Below the pieces are notes generated by a model. The model was given only the letters and a program-made list of their open reading frames with translations. It was not told the DNA's origin and searched no databases. A DNA stretch of 64,000 nt. It comes from Micromonospora sp. HM5-17. GTDB taxonomy: Bacteria; Actinomycetota; Actinomycetes; Mycobacteriales; Micromonosporaceae. Below, in pieces: positions 50,148 to 58,840 of the stretch. The stretch is taken from positions 453,888 to 517,887 of the forward strand of contig NZ_RJWA01000004.1 of assembly GCF_003762835.1 (NCBI RefSeq), in the 5' to 3' direction. Each line of letters opens with the position of its first letter. The first letter of the stretch is position 1. Made by a program: the position numbers and the translations under genes.

Positions 50148-52850
50148 GTGACTATTGCGGATCTTGTTGCCGCGCCAGAAAGCCGTCATGCGCCGCTCAA
50201 GACCTTAGCTCATGTCGAGTTTCAGCTGCGGGTGCTCGGCCTGCTATGCGCCGCCGCAGCTGGCGAGCCGACCAAGTTGACTACACCTGGATCCCTCGAT
50301 TTGTGGTCACGCTTTATTGCACTGCATTGCAGTTTGCTGGGTTGTCCAACCTGCCGGTCTGCTGCCGTCGACGTCGCTGACAGCGTTGATGTCGAGATAG
50401 CTCCCGACATGTCGGTCCGTCAGGTACGCAACCAGGTCTTCCACGGCGGACCGGATCCGAAGGACATCGACCTCGATGCTCTCCAGCAGGTGGTCTTGGC
50501 CAATGCAGAGCGCATCGTGGCGATCTATGAGCATGGGCATGTCGCCCGGTTGGAGCCATTCTTCATCACGATCGGAGGCGAGCTCGCTGCCCTTGTCGAC
50601 TACTCCGTGGGGTCCGCTACCTATTGGCCCCGCAGTGGACCAGCCACGGACGTCGCTCGACCGGAGATACTTGATGAACTACAGAAGCGCGCACCGCAGT
50701 CTGGCGACCGGCTGCTAGAGAGCTTCGCGCAGGACATCCAGAGGGATCTCCGCGGTTTCGCTGAGCGAGACTCGATCGACATTCTCGTTGTTCCTTCTCG
50801 ACCTATTGTGGTGCGCTGGGACTTGCGTACCTCCGACGGCACGACTACACGTATCGACAGATTTGAACTAGACGTCGACCATGCCCGGATTTGGCAGTCG
50901 GAGTCAGGTCGAAAGCCGTACAAGGCGTTCCTGGCAGATATCTGCAACTGGAAGCTGCTCAAAGAACGACTTCTCGAAGAGCTTGAGGAGCAGGTCGAGC
51001 TGGAAAGCAAAATTAGCGAGGAGCTGTTTCCAGATATCAAGCGGAATGTCCCGAACGTTCCCGCCCACGTCCGAGTCGCTGACAGCTCATTCGGTTCTGG
51101 CGGCGACATCACCATCGCCCAGGCGTGTGAGCGGATTATCGCTCGAGCCGGCGTTTACAGCTCGTGCACGAACCTCATCATATTGACTGGCGAGGCTGGG
51201 TCAGGAAAAACTCACAGCCTTCTTCAGTTTGCTCGAGAGTCACTTTCTCAAAGCGGTGATCTTGATCCGATCGCTATCTACATATCCTCGAGCGGGGTCA
51301 GTGCAAACAGTCTCGACACGCTTCTTGACGCCCGCATGGCCCGTACGCGGATTCTCGACAAGAGTTCCGTGCTGGCGTTGTGCCGCGCAGGTCTTGCGAT
51401 TTTGGTGATCGATGGCTTCGACGAGCTACTCGGATTCCGCACGTACGACAACCCGCTGAGCGGTCTGAGGCCGATTTTGGATGCCTTGCGGGGGAAGGGA
51501 ACGATTCTCTTGTCGGCGCGGTCGAGCTACTCCGAGGCCCGGCTCCGCCGGAACTTAGATCTGCACCCCACACTAAACTGGCCGCCGTACCCGGTGACGC
51601 TTGAGCTGCTGCCGTGGCGGCGGGAGCAACTGCAAAGGCTGACCAGTCAGCTGTCGGTCGAGGTGGCGGAGCAGGAGATGCCCTTGGAGATTCGGCAGTT
51701 GCTTACCACGCCCTTCTTTTGCCTCGCATTCGCTGCTTGGGCACGAGCCGGTAGAAATGGAGACTTCCTGCAGTTCGTGGTTGAGATCTATCTGCAGCGG
51801 GAACGACGCAAACTGGTGGGCCAAAAAGGTGAGCCGATTTTCGACTCGGACCAACTCGCCGACATTTTTTCCGAGGTGGCGGAGATGATCGCCCGTAACG
51901 CCGTACCGGAGATCTCTGAGGAAGACTTGGAGCTGGCAGCGTCACAGGCTCTGAACTGTGCCCTCAACAGGGAAGAGAAGCGCCGGCTGATCGCCTTGTG
52001 CGGGATGAGCGCTGAATGGGCTGAGGAGGAACTCTCGTTCCGGTTCACCCATCTCGCCATCGCCGAGCAGTTCCTTGCACGGCAGGTCGTTCGGCTGCCG
52101 CTCAACCAGGCTGTCTCCCTGTTGTTCACCGTTGCCATCTCCTCGCTTTGCGCCACGCTGATCGTCTCCATGTGGAGAGCCAAGCACGGTGGGTTGCCGA
52201 CCGAGCTGATTGCGGCACTCCAAGAGAAGGTAAATGCGACGGAAACCTATGATGGAATACCCGGGGCCATCAGCCTTGGCGAGCTGTGGGCCAAGGTTTA
52301 CGGGATTGCTGATGGTCCTCGCACCGTGCGACGTATAACTGTCGATGATTTGGAACTTGGTGGCTCCGGCCGCGTTGTCCTCGATGAGGCGCGCATCAAG
52401 AACCTGACCCTGGGGCCAGGCGTCGAACTTCTGCTGAAGTCCAGCACGGTAGCTCGACTGGATCTGTCGAAGTCATCGGGTGCCGCTCTGCTGAGAGACT
52501 CCTACAAGCAGATTCATGAGCTGCTGACACAGAGCGAGCTGGCGACTGGGCAACCGAGGATTAAGCACGTGCTCGGGCTAACCGACGACACGGCGGACAG
52601 CGCTATCGAGATCGACAACTACTTCAAGTCGAACATTGTGCTTGCCGGTGGACCGATCATTGTGAGCGCACGTGACTACGCTCCAGATGGCGATGGTCGG
52701 CTCAACTGGGTCTTGGAATATGGCATCGATGCTTGGCAGAGTTTTATCAACAGGATGCGGGAGGAAGGAAAGATCACACTGGAGAAGGTGAGCGCGAGTG
52801 GGCGTCCAAAGGTTCGACTCCGGCGGACGGAGAAGTTTGACGTCCGCTGA
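50148..52850 (+). CDS. HEPN-NACHT STAND NTPase, candidate defence protein
   Basis: 900 residues from GTG 50148 (GGAGA four bases upstream). The N-terminal helical domain (about 1-135) holds VRNQVFHGGP: Arg94-Asn95-x3-His99 fits the RNxxxH motif of HEPN ribonucleases. A poorly conserved middle region (about 140-310) follows. The NACHT domain starts near 335, with Walker A GEAGSGKT at 348-355 and the NACHT-type Walker B LVIDGFDEL (DGFDEL at 422-427). A helical region with a hydrophobic segment near 660-680 follows, and the C-terminal 200 residues include a short beta-rich, pentapeptide-like stretch (LDEARIKNLTLGPGVELLLK). Bacterial NACHT proteins are known anti-phage sensors. Single gene, low-GC codon use, surrounded by transposon debris: signs of transfer. 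Confidence 0.85.
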   Translation: MTIADLVAAPESRHAPLKTLAHVEFQLRVLGLLCAAAAGEPTKLTTPGSLDLWSRFIALHCSLLGCPTCRSAAVDVADSVDVEIAPDMSVRQVRNQVFHGGPDPKDIDLDALQQVVLANAERIVAIYEHGHVARLEPFFITIGGELAALVDYSVGSATYWPRSGPATDVARPEILDELQKRAPQSGDRLLESFAQDIQRDLRGFAERDSIDILVVPSRPIVVRWDLRTSDGTTTRIDRFELDVDHARIWQSESGRKPYKAFLADICNWKLLKERLLEELEEQVELESKISEELFPDIKRNVPNVPAHVRVADSSFGSGGDITIAQACERIIARAGVYSSCTNLIILTGEAGSGKTHSLLQFARESLSQSGDLDPIAIYISSSGVSANSLDTLLDARMARTRILDKSSVLALCRAGLAILVIDGFDELLGFRTYDNPLSGLRPILDALRGKGTILLSARSSYSEARLRRNLDLHPTLNWPPYPVTLELLPWRREQLQRLTSQLSVEVAEQEMPLEIRQLLTTPFFCLAFAAWARAGRNGDFLQFVVEIYLQRERRKLVGQKGEPIFDSDQLADIFSEVAEMIARNAVPEISEEDLELAASQALNCALNREEKRRLIALCGMSAEWAEEELSFRFTHLAIAEQFLARQVVRLPLNQAVSLLFTVAISSLCATLIVSMWRAKHGGLPTELIAALQEKVNATETYDGIPGAISLGELWAKVYGIADGPRTVRRITVDDLELGGSGRVVLDEARIKNLTLGPGVELLLKSSTVARLDLSKSSGAALLRDSYKQIHELLTQSELATGQPRIKHVLGLTDDTADSAIEIDNYFKSNIVLAGGPIIVSARDYAPDGDGRLNWVLEYGIDAWQSFINRMREEGKITLEKVSASGRPKVRLRRTEKFDVR

Positions 52851-53387
52851 GGTGTTCTCGGCGATGACGCAAATAGGCCGGTGCAGCGGCGGGGACAACA
52901 CCCTGAATCGGTGAGGCGACGGTGGCGTGTCGTAGCGGGTTCCAACGTCCGGTTAAGACTGTGAGCCGTGTTCGTCTTCCCGCGCAGGCTACGTAGCGGC
53001 TAATCGTTAATAGTCATCAGTCATCGGGTGCGAGGCGGTGGGTCGTTGGTAGGCGGCTTGAGCCGGGTATTGGTGCGGCGGTATGTGCCAGCCCAGCCAT
53101 ACGGACCGTATCAACGATGACTGGCGACATTGGTGTGTTCGTGGCGCCGACAGCTCCCGCGGTGCTGCCGGGTTACCAGGGCCAGCCGAGTGACCATCGG
53201 TGCGTTCATTGAGGGACAACTGTGTGAGATCTGCCGATGGCGCTGTACATGGCACATCTCGCTCTGGTCTGGGCGATCGACTCGTCGCATAGCGCCAGCC
53301 GAGTTGGTCGGCCTCCGCCGTCGGCATCGGGTCGACTCGGAATGACGCCGTACGACCTCAAGAAGGGCCGGTGTGGCCCGGCGGGCT
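52851..53387. other. Intergenic, no gene recognised
   Basis: 537 bases between the HEPN-NACHT gene and the convergent XRE regulator. Short frames on both strands lack ribosome-binding sites and recognisable products. The left 150 bases keep the lower GC of the island, and the right part returns to the high-GC background, so the island border probably lies here. No clear att-like repeat was found. Confidence 0.4.
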
Positions 53388-54248
53388 TCACCGCACGGAC
53401 GCGTCGGTGGTCTGCTCCGGAAACTCCTCGCTGCCGAGCACCCGCAGCAACTCCAGACGCTCGCGGGTTTCGGCGTCCGCCGGGGTGAACACCAACAGTT
53501 GCTGACCCTGGTCGGGCGTGACCAGGGTTTCGCAGTTCATCAGCAGGCAGCCCACCCGGGGGTGGAGGATGGTCTTGCGGTCGATGCGTCGGACACCCAC
53601 CTCGTGTTCGGCCCAGAGCCGACGGAAGTCGGGGCTCACGGCCTGCAGCCGCTTCACGAGTCTGGTGACCGTGGGGTCGCCGGAGCGGCGGCCGGCGACC
53701 GCGCGCAGATCGGCCACGAACTGGCGGGAGTGGTGCTCCTGCTCCTCGGGCGGATGGACGGCGCGGGCGGCGGGCTCGGTGAACCACCGATACACGAGGT
53801 AGCGCCGGTCGCCGGTGAACCTGGTGTGGTCGCCGGCCAACAGGAGGGCCGCCCGGTTCTGGGCGAGGACCTCCCCGAGGTCGGACAGCACCATCGCCGG
53901 GGTGTCGCCGAGCAGGTCGAGCATGCGGATCAGGCCGGCGCGGGCCAGCCGGGCCACCCCGTCGGCGGGCGGTGGCCGGTGGCCCGCCAGGTGGAACAGG
54001 TAGTCGCGCTCGTCGTCGGAGAGGCGCAACGCCCGGGCCAGCGCGCCCAGCATCTGGATCGAGGGCTGGCTGCTGCGGCCCTGCTCAAGGCGTACGACGT
54101 AGTCGACCGACATGTTGGCGAGCATGGCCACCTCCTCCCGGCGCAGGCCGGCGGTGCGTCGGCGGGGCCCGTCGGCCAGACCCACCTCGGCTGGGCGGAT
54201 CGCCATCCGGCGGCGGCGAAGGAAGTCGGCGAGCTGCTCACGCTGCAC
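53388..54248 (-). CDS. XRE-family regulator with MmyB-like ligand domain
   Basis: 286 residues from GTG 54248 (GGGAG nine bases upstream). The N-terminal HTH has LADFLRRRRMAIRPAEVGL, RRTAGLRREEVAMLANMSV and YVVRLEQGRSSQPS. The C-terminal MmyB-type domain (about 110-270; RMLDLLGDTPAMVLSDLGEV, RYLVYRWFTEP) in related proteins binds a fatty-acid-like ligand. It is divergent from the aldo/keto reductase gene with 127 bases between, and such regulators usually control the adjoining oxidoreductase. Confidence 0.88.
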   Translation of the reverse strand: MQREQLADFLRRRRMAIRPAEVGLADGPRRRTAGLRREEVAMLANMSVDYVVRLEQGRSSQPSIQMLGALARALRLSDDERDYLFHLAGHRPPPADGVARLARAGLIRMLDLLGDTPAMVLSDLGEVLAQNRAALLLAGDHTRFTGDRRYLVYRWFTEPAARAVHPPEEQEHHSRQFVADLRAVAGRRSGDPTVTRLVKRLQAVSPDFRRLWAEHEVGVRRIDRKTILHPRVGCLLMNCETLVTPDQGQQLLVFTPADAETRERLELLRVLGSEEFPEQTTDASVR

Positions 54249-54375
54249 GCGTCCATGCTCCCGCACGGTCAGCGACCCGAGCCAGGGAGCGGTGCTCCCA
54301 CGACGGCCGCTCCTCTCCCGCCGGGCCCGACGCCGGCACAGGGTGGAAGCGACGTCGACGACGGAGGAGAACGCG

Positions 54376-55371
54376 ATGCAGACGAGGACCCTGGGCCGGG
54401 GCGGGCCGGCCGTTTCCGCGCTGGGCCTGGGCGCGATGGGCATGTCGGGTGTCTACGGGCCGGCCGACCGGGCGGAGAGCATCGCCACGGTGCACGCCGC
54501 CCTGGATGCCGGGATCACGCTGATCGACACCGGCGACTTCTACGCCATGGGGCACAACGAGCTGCTGCTCGCCGAGGCGCTGCGCGGCCGGAGGCGCGAC
54601 AGCTACCTGCTCAGTGTCAAGTTCGGCCAGATGCGGGGGCCGCGCGGGGAGTTCGGCGGGCAGGACAGCCGTCCGGAGGCGGTGCGGAACTTTCTGGCGT
54701 ACTCGCTGACCCGGCTCGGCACCGACTACATCGACATCTATCGCCCGGCGCGGCTGGACCCGACGGTGCCGATCGAGGAGACCGTGGGCGCGATCAGGGA
54801 GATGGTCGACGCCGGGTACGTCCGGTACATCGGTCTCTCGGAGGTCGACGCCGAGACGGTCCGCCGGGCGCACGCCGTGCACCCGATCGCCGACCTGCAG
54901 ATCGAGTACTCGCTGTTGTCCCGCGCGGTGGAGGCGGAGGTACTGCCCACGCTGCGGGAGCTGGGCATCGGCCTGACCGCGTACGCGGTTCTCGGCCGTG
55001 GCCTCCTCTCCGGGCGCTGGACCGCCGGCCACGTGGCCGGGCCAACCGATTCCCGCGGCTTCAGCCCTCGGTTCGCCAGGGGGAACGTGGAGCACAACCT
55101 TGCCCTGGTGGAGGCGTTGCGTCGGGTCGCCGAGGCGAAGGGCTGCACCGTCGCCCAGATGGCCATCGCCTGGGTGGCCGCGCAGGGCAGCGACATCGTG
55201 CCGCTGGTCGGTTGCCGCACCCGTACGCAGTTGGCCGAGGCGGTTCCCGCCCTGGAGCTGAGCCTCAGCACGGACGACCTCGCCGAGATCGAGAAGGCGG
55301 TGCCGCCGGGTTCGGCGCGTGGCGACCGGTACCCGGCCGCGTTCATGGCCAGCCTCGGTGTGGGGAACTGA
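54376..55371 (+). CDS. Aldo/keto reductase
   Basis: 331 residues from ATG 54376 (GGAGGAG upstream). TIM-barrel AKR with LGLGAMGMSGVYG, the Asp-Tyr pair in DTGDFYAMGHNE, the Lys in LSVKFGQ, and the NADPH-binding C-terminal part (VGCRTRTQLAEAV). At the fourth catalytic position the usual QHR is PAR (IYRPARLDP), so the His of the D-Y-K-H tetrad is replaced by Ala. Activity on carbonyls may be reduced or shifted. Probably controlled by the divergent MmyB-like regulator. Confidence 0.88.
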   Translation: MQTRTLGRGGPAVSALGLGAMGMSGVYGPADRAESIATVHAALDAGITLIDTGDFYAMGHNELLLAEALRGRRRDSYLLSVKFGQMRGPRGEFGGQDSRPEAVRNFLAYSLTRLGTDYIDIYRPARLDPTVPIEETVGAIREMVDAGYVRYIGLSEVDAETVRRAHAVHPIADLQIEYSLLSRAVEAEVLPTLRELGIGLTAYAVLGRGLLSGRWTAGHVAGPTDSRGFSPRFARGNVEHNLALVEALRRVAEAKGCTVAQMAIAWVAAQGSDIVPLVGCRTRTQLAEAVPALELSLSTDDLAEIEKAVPPGSARGDRYPAAFMASLGVGN

Positions 55372-55451
55372 AGCCGGCACCCGGTGACGGGCCGGGCGGC
55401 CCCGGTGTCGGTGGTGTAGGAGTTGCCCTCCGGGTCGGCAAGACGGGCAGG

Positions 55452-56498
55452 GTGACCGTGCTGCGCAGAAGTCTCCTGGTCGCGGTCGCCGTGCTCGCCG
55501 TGCTGTGGGCGCCACCCATCATCACGGTCGGCGACGGGCCCCGGATCGGCGCCGGGATCGCGCTGGCCGCGCTGACCGGGGCCGCGCTGGTGCTCAACCG
55601 GCGCGCGCCGGTCGCGGCGACCGTGGCGGTCGCGGCCACGACCGTGCTGGGTATGGCCCTCGACGTCTGTCAGGACCCGATGCTGGCCACCTCCTGGTGT
55701 CTGTATCTGGTGGCGGTGGAACGCGGTCCGCACGTCCGGTCGCTGGTGACCGCGCTGGTCGGCGTGCTCGCCGTGCTCGCCCTGGTGACCGCGGTCTCGC
55801 CGGGCCTCGGCGCGCGGGTGGTGGTGGTCACGGCCGCGCTGTGCCTGGCGTGGCTGCTCGGCACCGCCGTGGGCGGGCGGATCATTTCCGAACGGGAGGC
55901 GGAGCGGGCGCGGGTGCAGATCAACCTGGCCCGTGAGGTGCACGACGTCGTGGGACACACCCTCGGGGTGATCGCGGCCGAGGCCGCGGTGACCCGGGGG
56001 CTGCCGGACGCGCGCGAGGCCGAGCTGCGCGAGACGCTCGCCGACATCGAGTCGCACGCCCGGGGCGCCCTCGAGGAGACGCAACGCCTGGTGCGTACCC
56101 TGCGGAACTCCGGACCGGCGCTGGACGAGCTACCCGCGATCATCGCCACCACCCGCGCCGCCGGGGTCTCCGTCGAGGCCCGACTGCGACCGCACGGCCC
56201 GGTCGACGCGGAGGTCGGCGCGGCGGTGACGCGGATCGCGCAGGAGGCGCTGAGTAACGTCGTACGGCACGCCCCGCGGGCCCGCTGCACGGTCGAGCTG
56301 TGGGAGACCGGAAAGACGATCGCCATCCGGGTACGCAACAGCCGCGCACCCGGGTCGGCGCCGGCCTCCGGCGGTACGGGATACGGCCTGCGCGGCATCC
56401 GGGAACGTGTCGCGGCCCTCGGCGGTACGGTGACGTGGGGCGATACCCCGGAGGGTGGCTTCGAGGTCGAGGCGCGGCTACCGATGCGGAGGGGCTGA
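55452..56498 (+). CDS. Membrane histidine kinase, HisKA_3 type (orphaned)
   Basis: 348 residues from GTG 55452 (GGGCAGG close upstream). Four to five membrane helices (about 5-135) lead to INLAREVHDVVGHTLGVIAA with the phospho-His, and an HATPase with RIAQEALSNVVRHAP and GYGLRGIRERVAALGG. Its cognate response regulator follows two bases later but is cut after 27 codons, so the kinase has no intact partner in this window. Confidence 0.9.
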   Translation: MTVLRRSLLVAVAVLAVLWAPPIITVGDGPRIGAGIALAALTGAALVLNRRAPVAATVAVAATTVLGMALDVCQDPMLATSWCLYLVAVERGPHVRSLVTALVGVLAVLALVTAVSPGLGARVVVVTAALCLAWLLGTAVGGRIISEREAERARVQINLAREVHDVVGHTLGVIAAEAAVTRGLPDAREAELRETLADIESHARGALEETQRLVRTLRNSGPALDELPAIIATTRAAGVSVEARLRPHGPVDAEVGAAVTRIAQEALSNVVRHAPRARCTVELWETGKTIAIRVRNSRAPGSAPASGGTGYGLRGIRERVAALGGTVTWGDTPEGGFEVEARLPMRRG

Positions 56499-56500
56499 CC

Positions 56501-56584
56501 GTGGGGATCTCCGTCCTGCTCGCCGACGACGACGCGCGGTTCCGCGGGGTCTACCGCAAGCTGTTCGACCGCACCGAGGGTTGA
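56501..56584 (+). pseudogene. Truncated response-regulator gene (27 codons)
   Basis: GTG 56501 with GGAGGGG upstream encodes VGISVLLADDDARFRGVYRK plus LFDRTEG and then TGA. The acidic pocket DDD and the first receiver helix are intact, while the phospho-acceptor Asp and everything after are gone. The TGA arises at the junction with the ABC ATPase tail (GGG|TTGACGCTGG), which points to a deletion rather than gradual decay. Confidence 0.8.
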
Positions 56585-56637
56585 CGCTGGAGAGTGCCTT
56601 CTTCGCGCTCACCGCCGATCAGGGGCCGGGACGGTGA
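56581..56637 (+). pseudogene. C-terminal tail of a deleted ABC-transporter ATPase
   Basis: The 18 codons LTLESAFFALTADQGPGR before TGA 56635-56637 have the form of the last helix of ABC-2-type ATPases (xTLEExFxxLT). The stop overlaps the next permease start (GTGA), as an intact ATPase-permease operon would. No Walker motifs remain. Confidence 0.7.
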
Positions 56638-57434
56638 CCGCGATGCTCGCCGCCGTCCGCGCGGAACTCACCAAGATCCTTACGCTCCGCGTCACGTGGA
56701 TCGTCACCGGCGGCATCCTCGCCCTGCACCTGCTGGTCAACGTGGCGAACCTGGGACACTTCAGCACGGCGGTCGCCGGCATCACCCCCGATGGCCTGAT
56801 CGAGCTGTTCGCCGGCCGGCCACGCCCGGCGCATCGGGCGATCGTCGACCTCCAGGTCGCCGCGTCACTCCAGATGGGCCTGTTCCTGCCCGGTCTGGCG
56901 GCGGTGCTGGCGGGCCAGGAGTTCCGGGCTCACCAGCTCGGACGGTCGCTGTTGGCCGTGCCACGCCGGGGCGTACTGATCACCGCGAAGACCGTCGCGG
57001 TCGCCGCGTACCTGCTGTTCGTGTCGGTGCTGATCGCGGGCATCAGCACCGCCGTCCTGTACGTCGCCGTCAGGGACTGGGATCCGGGGGTCGTCGTCAG
57101 CGGCGCCGCGCTGCTGGGGCAGGCGCGGTTCCTCGCCTTCGCCGTGCTGTGGGGCCTGGTCGGGTACGCCGTCACGCTGATCGCGCGCAGCACGCTGATC
57201 GGCGTCGTCGCCTCCGTGGCGCTCATCGCGGTCACGATGACCCAGGTGCTCGCCGGGCTCGCGCCGGCACTCGACGCGCTGTTTCCGCTCAGCGCCGGGC
57301 GTAACCTGCTGCTCAACCCCGAGGAGAACCGGCTCACCGCCGGCCCGGCGCACGCCCTCGCGGTGTTGCTGCTGTGGCCGCTGCTCACCGTCGCGGTCGC
57401 CGGACTGCTGCTGCACCGCAGGGACGCGCGGTGA
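56634..57434 (+). CDS. ABC-2-type transporter permease 1
   Basis: 266 residues from GTG 56634. Six membrane helices; starts MTAMLAAVRAELTKILTLRV, the typical entry of ABC-2 permeases, and ends with a helix and HRRDAR. GAGRNLLL-type loops are absent, but SAGRNLLLNPEENRLT lies before the last helix. Its ATPase has been deleted, so function would require another ATPase. Confidence 0.85.
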   Translation: MTAMLAAVRAELTKILTLRVTWIVTGGILALHLLVNVANLGHFSTAVAGITPDGLIELFAGRPRPAHRAIVDLQVAASLQMGLFLPGLAAVLAGQEFRAHQLGRSLLAVPRRGVLITAKTVAVAAYLLFVSVLIAGISTAVLYVAVRDWDPGVVVSGAALLGQARFLAFAVLWGLVGYAVTLIARSTLIGVVASVALIAVTMTQVLAGLAPALDALFPLSAGRNLLLNPEENRLTAGPAHALAVLLLWPLLTVAVAGLLLHRRDAR

Positions 57435-58153
57435 AAGTCCTGCTGACCGCGGAACTGACCAAGATTCGTACGTTGCCGGCGACCTGGATCGCGCTGGCGC
57501 TCGCGACGGTCGCGAACACGGTGCTCGGCGTCGTCGCCGCCACCGACGCCGTCCGGATCGCCACCCGGGACGGCGCGGTGGCCGTCGACCAGTTCGGCAC
57601 GCTGATGCTCGCCCCGGGGTACGTGTTCGTCGCGATCGCGGTCGCCGCGGCCGGCACCGAGTACCGCGGCGGCCAGCTTCGGGTCAGCCTGGCCGCCGCG
57701 CCGGACCGTACCCGATGGTTCTGTGCGAAGCTGGCCGCGACCGCCGTGGTCGCCCTCGTCGCCGCGATCCCCGCCGTGCTTCCCGGCCTGCTCGTCCAGC
57801 ACGCCGCCGCGCCCGAGACGGACGTGGGCCGCACCGTCACGGACCTGCTCGCGCTGCTGACCGCCTACCTGCTGCTGAGCCTGGTCGGTCTCGGTTTCGC
57901 GGTCCTGGCCCGCGGGCTCGTCACGCCGCTGGCCGTCCTGGTCATCCTGCCGGTGCTGGTGTCGACGACGCTCGCCGGGCTGTTCCCGAGCGTCGTCAGG
58001 TTTCTCCCGCACGAGGCGACGCTCAGCTTCCTCGGCCGCGCCGCCAACCCGCCGACCAGCCTGGAGCGGGGAGCCGGACTGCTGGTGCTCACCGGCTGGG
58101 CGCTGCTGTTCGTCGGCGTTGCCTGGGCCCTGATCGTCCGCCGCGACAGTTGA
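57431..58153 (+). CDS. ABC-2-type transporter permease 2
   Basis: 240 residues from GTG 57431, overlapping the previous stop (GTGA). Six helices; starts VKVLLTAELTKIRTLPATWI like its neighbour, showing they are paralogues. The segment LSLVGLGFAVLARGLVTPLA has a diverged relative at 49.2 kb. It forms a heterodimeric membrane unit with permease 1. Confidence 0.85.
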   Translation: MKVLLTAELTKIRTLPATWIALALATVANTVLGVVAATDAVRIATRDGAVAVDQFGTLMLAPGYVFVAIAVAAAGTEYRGGQLRVSLAAAPDRTRWFCAKLAATAVVALVAAIPAVLPGLLVQHAAAPETDVGRTVTDLLALLTAYLLLSLVGLGFAVLARGLVTPLAVLVILPVLVSTTLAGLFPSVVRFLPHEATLSFLGRAANPPTSLERGAGLLVLTGWALLFVGVAWALIVRRDS

Positions 58154-58192
58154 GCGGAGAAGGGGGCCCCGCAGTTCCTCGCATCGACAAAG

Positions 58193-58222
58193 GTCGCCGG
58201 GACGCCGTCCCACCCCGGCGAC
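58193..58222 (+). terminator. Hairpin after the permease operon
   Basis: Nine-base arms GTCGCCGGG and CCCGGCGAC with a 12-base loop, 40 bases past the stop. Confidence 0.5.
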
Positions 58223-58232
58223 ACTCCCGCGC

Positions 58233-58259
58233 AACCTTTTCAGGCCCGGGATTCGTACG
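58233..58259 (+). promoter_or_regulatory. Candidate ECF-type promoter of the SigE operon
   Basis: AACC at 58233-58236 and CGTACG at 58254-58259 are 17 bases apart, matching the AAC / CGT pattern of ECF-dependent promoters; they lie 30 bases before the sigma start. Autoregulation by the encoded sigma factor is the inference. Confidence 0.5.
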
Positions 58260-58288
58260 TCGGTGAGACACGAACGAAGGGCTGGTCA

Positions 58289-58840
58289 ATGCCGGAACCG
58301 GAAAGTTTTGACGACTTCGTCCGCGCCTGCTCCCACCGGCTGTACCGGGTCGGATACCTGCTCACGGGCGGCGACCGGGCCCAGGCGGAGGATCTGGTCG
58401 CCGACGTGCTGGCCCGGGTCTATCTGGCCTGGGACCGAATACGCGCCGGCGACGGCTACGGGTACGCCCGGCGCACCATGGTCAATCTGCACACCGACTG
58501 GTGGCGTGGGCTGCGACGCAAACGCGAAACGCTCAGCGCCGTCGTACCGGACGTTGCCGACGGCACGGACCACGGTGGCCGGCTCGCCCAGCAGGACAGC
58601 GTGATGCGTGCGCTGCGGCAGCTCACCCGCCGGGAACGGGCCGTGGTGGTGCTGCGCTACTTCCTCGACCTCACCGAGCAGGACACCGCCGCCGAGCTGG
58701 GCGTGTCGCTCGGCACGGTGAAGAGCACCAATGCGCGCGCACTCGCCAAGCTGCGCGTCTCTCCGGATCTCGTCGAGCCGTCGAGGTCAACCGATCTGCC
58801 GTCGTGGGCGGGAGCCCCGACCCGACCCCGGGAGTCCTGA
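58289..58840 (+). CDS. SigE-family ECF RNA polymerase sigma factor
   Basis: 183 residues from ATG 58289. Region 2 has FDDFVRACSHRLYRVGYLLT, QAEDLVADVLARVYLAW and YARRTMVNLHTDWWRG. Region 4 has LRQLTRRERAVVVLRYFLDL and TAAELGVSLGTVKSTNARAL. This is the actinobacterial SigE-like group. The stop overlaps the start of a membrane protein gene (TGATG), the typical anti-sigma partner arrangement. Confidence 0.92.
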   Translation: MPEPESFDDFVRACSHRLYRVGYLLTGGDRAQAEDLVADVLARVYLAWDRIRAGDGYGYARRTMVNLHTDWWRGLRRKRETLSAVVPDVADGTDHGGRLAQQDSVMRALRQLTRRERAVVVLRYFLDLTEQDTAAELGVSLGTVKSTNARALAKLRVSPDLVEPSRSTDLPSWAGAPTRPRES

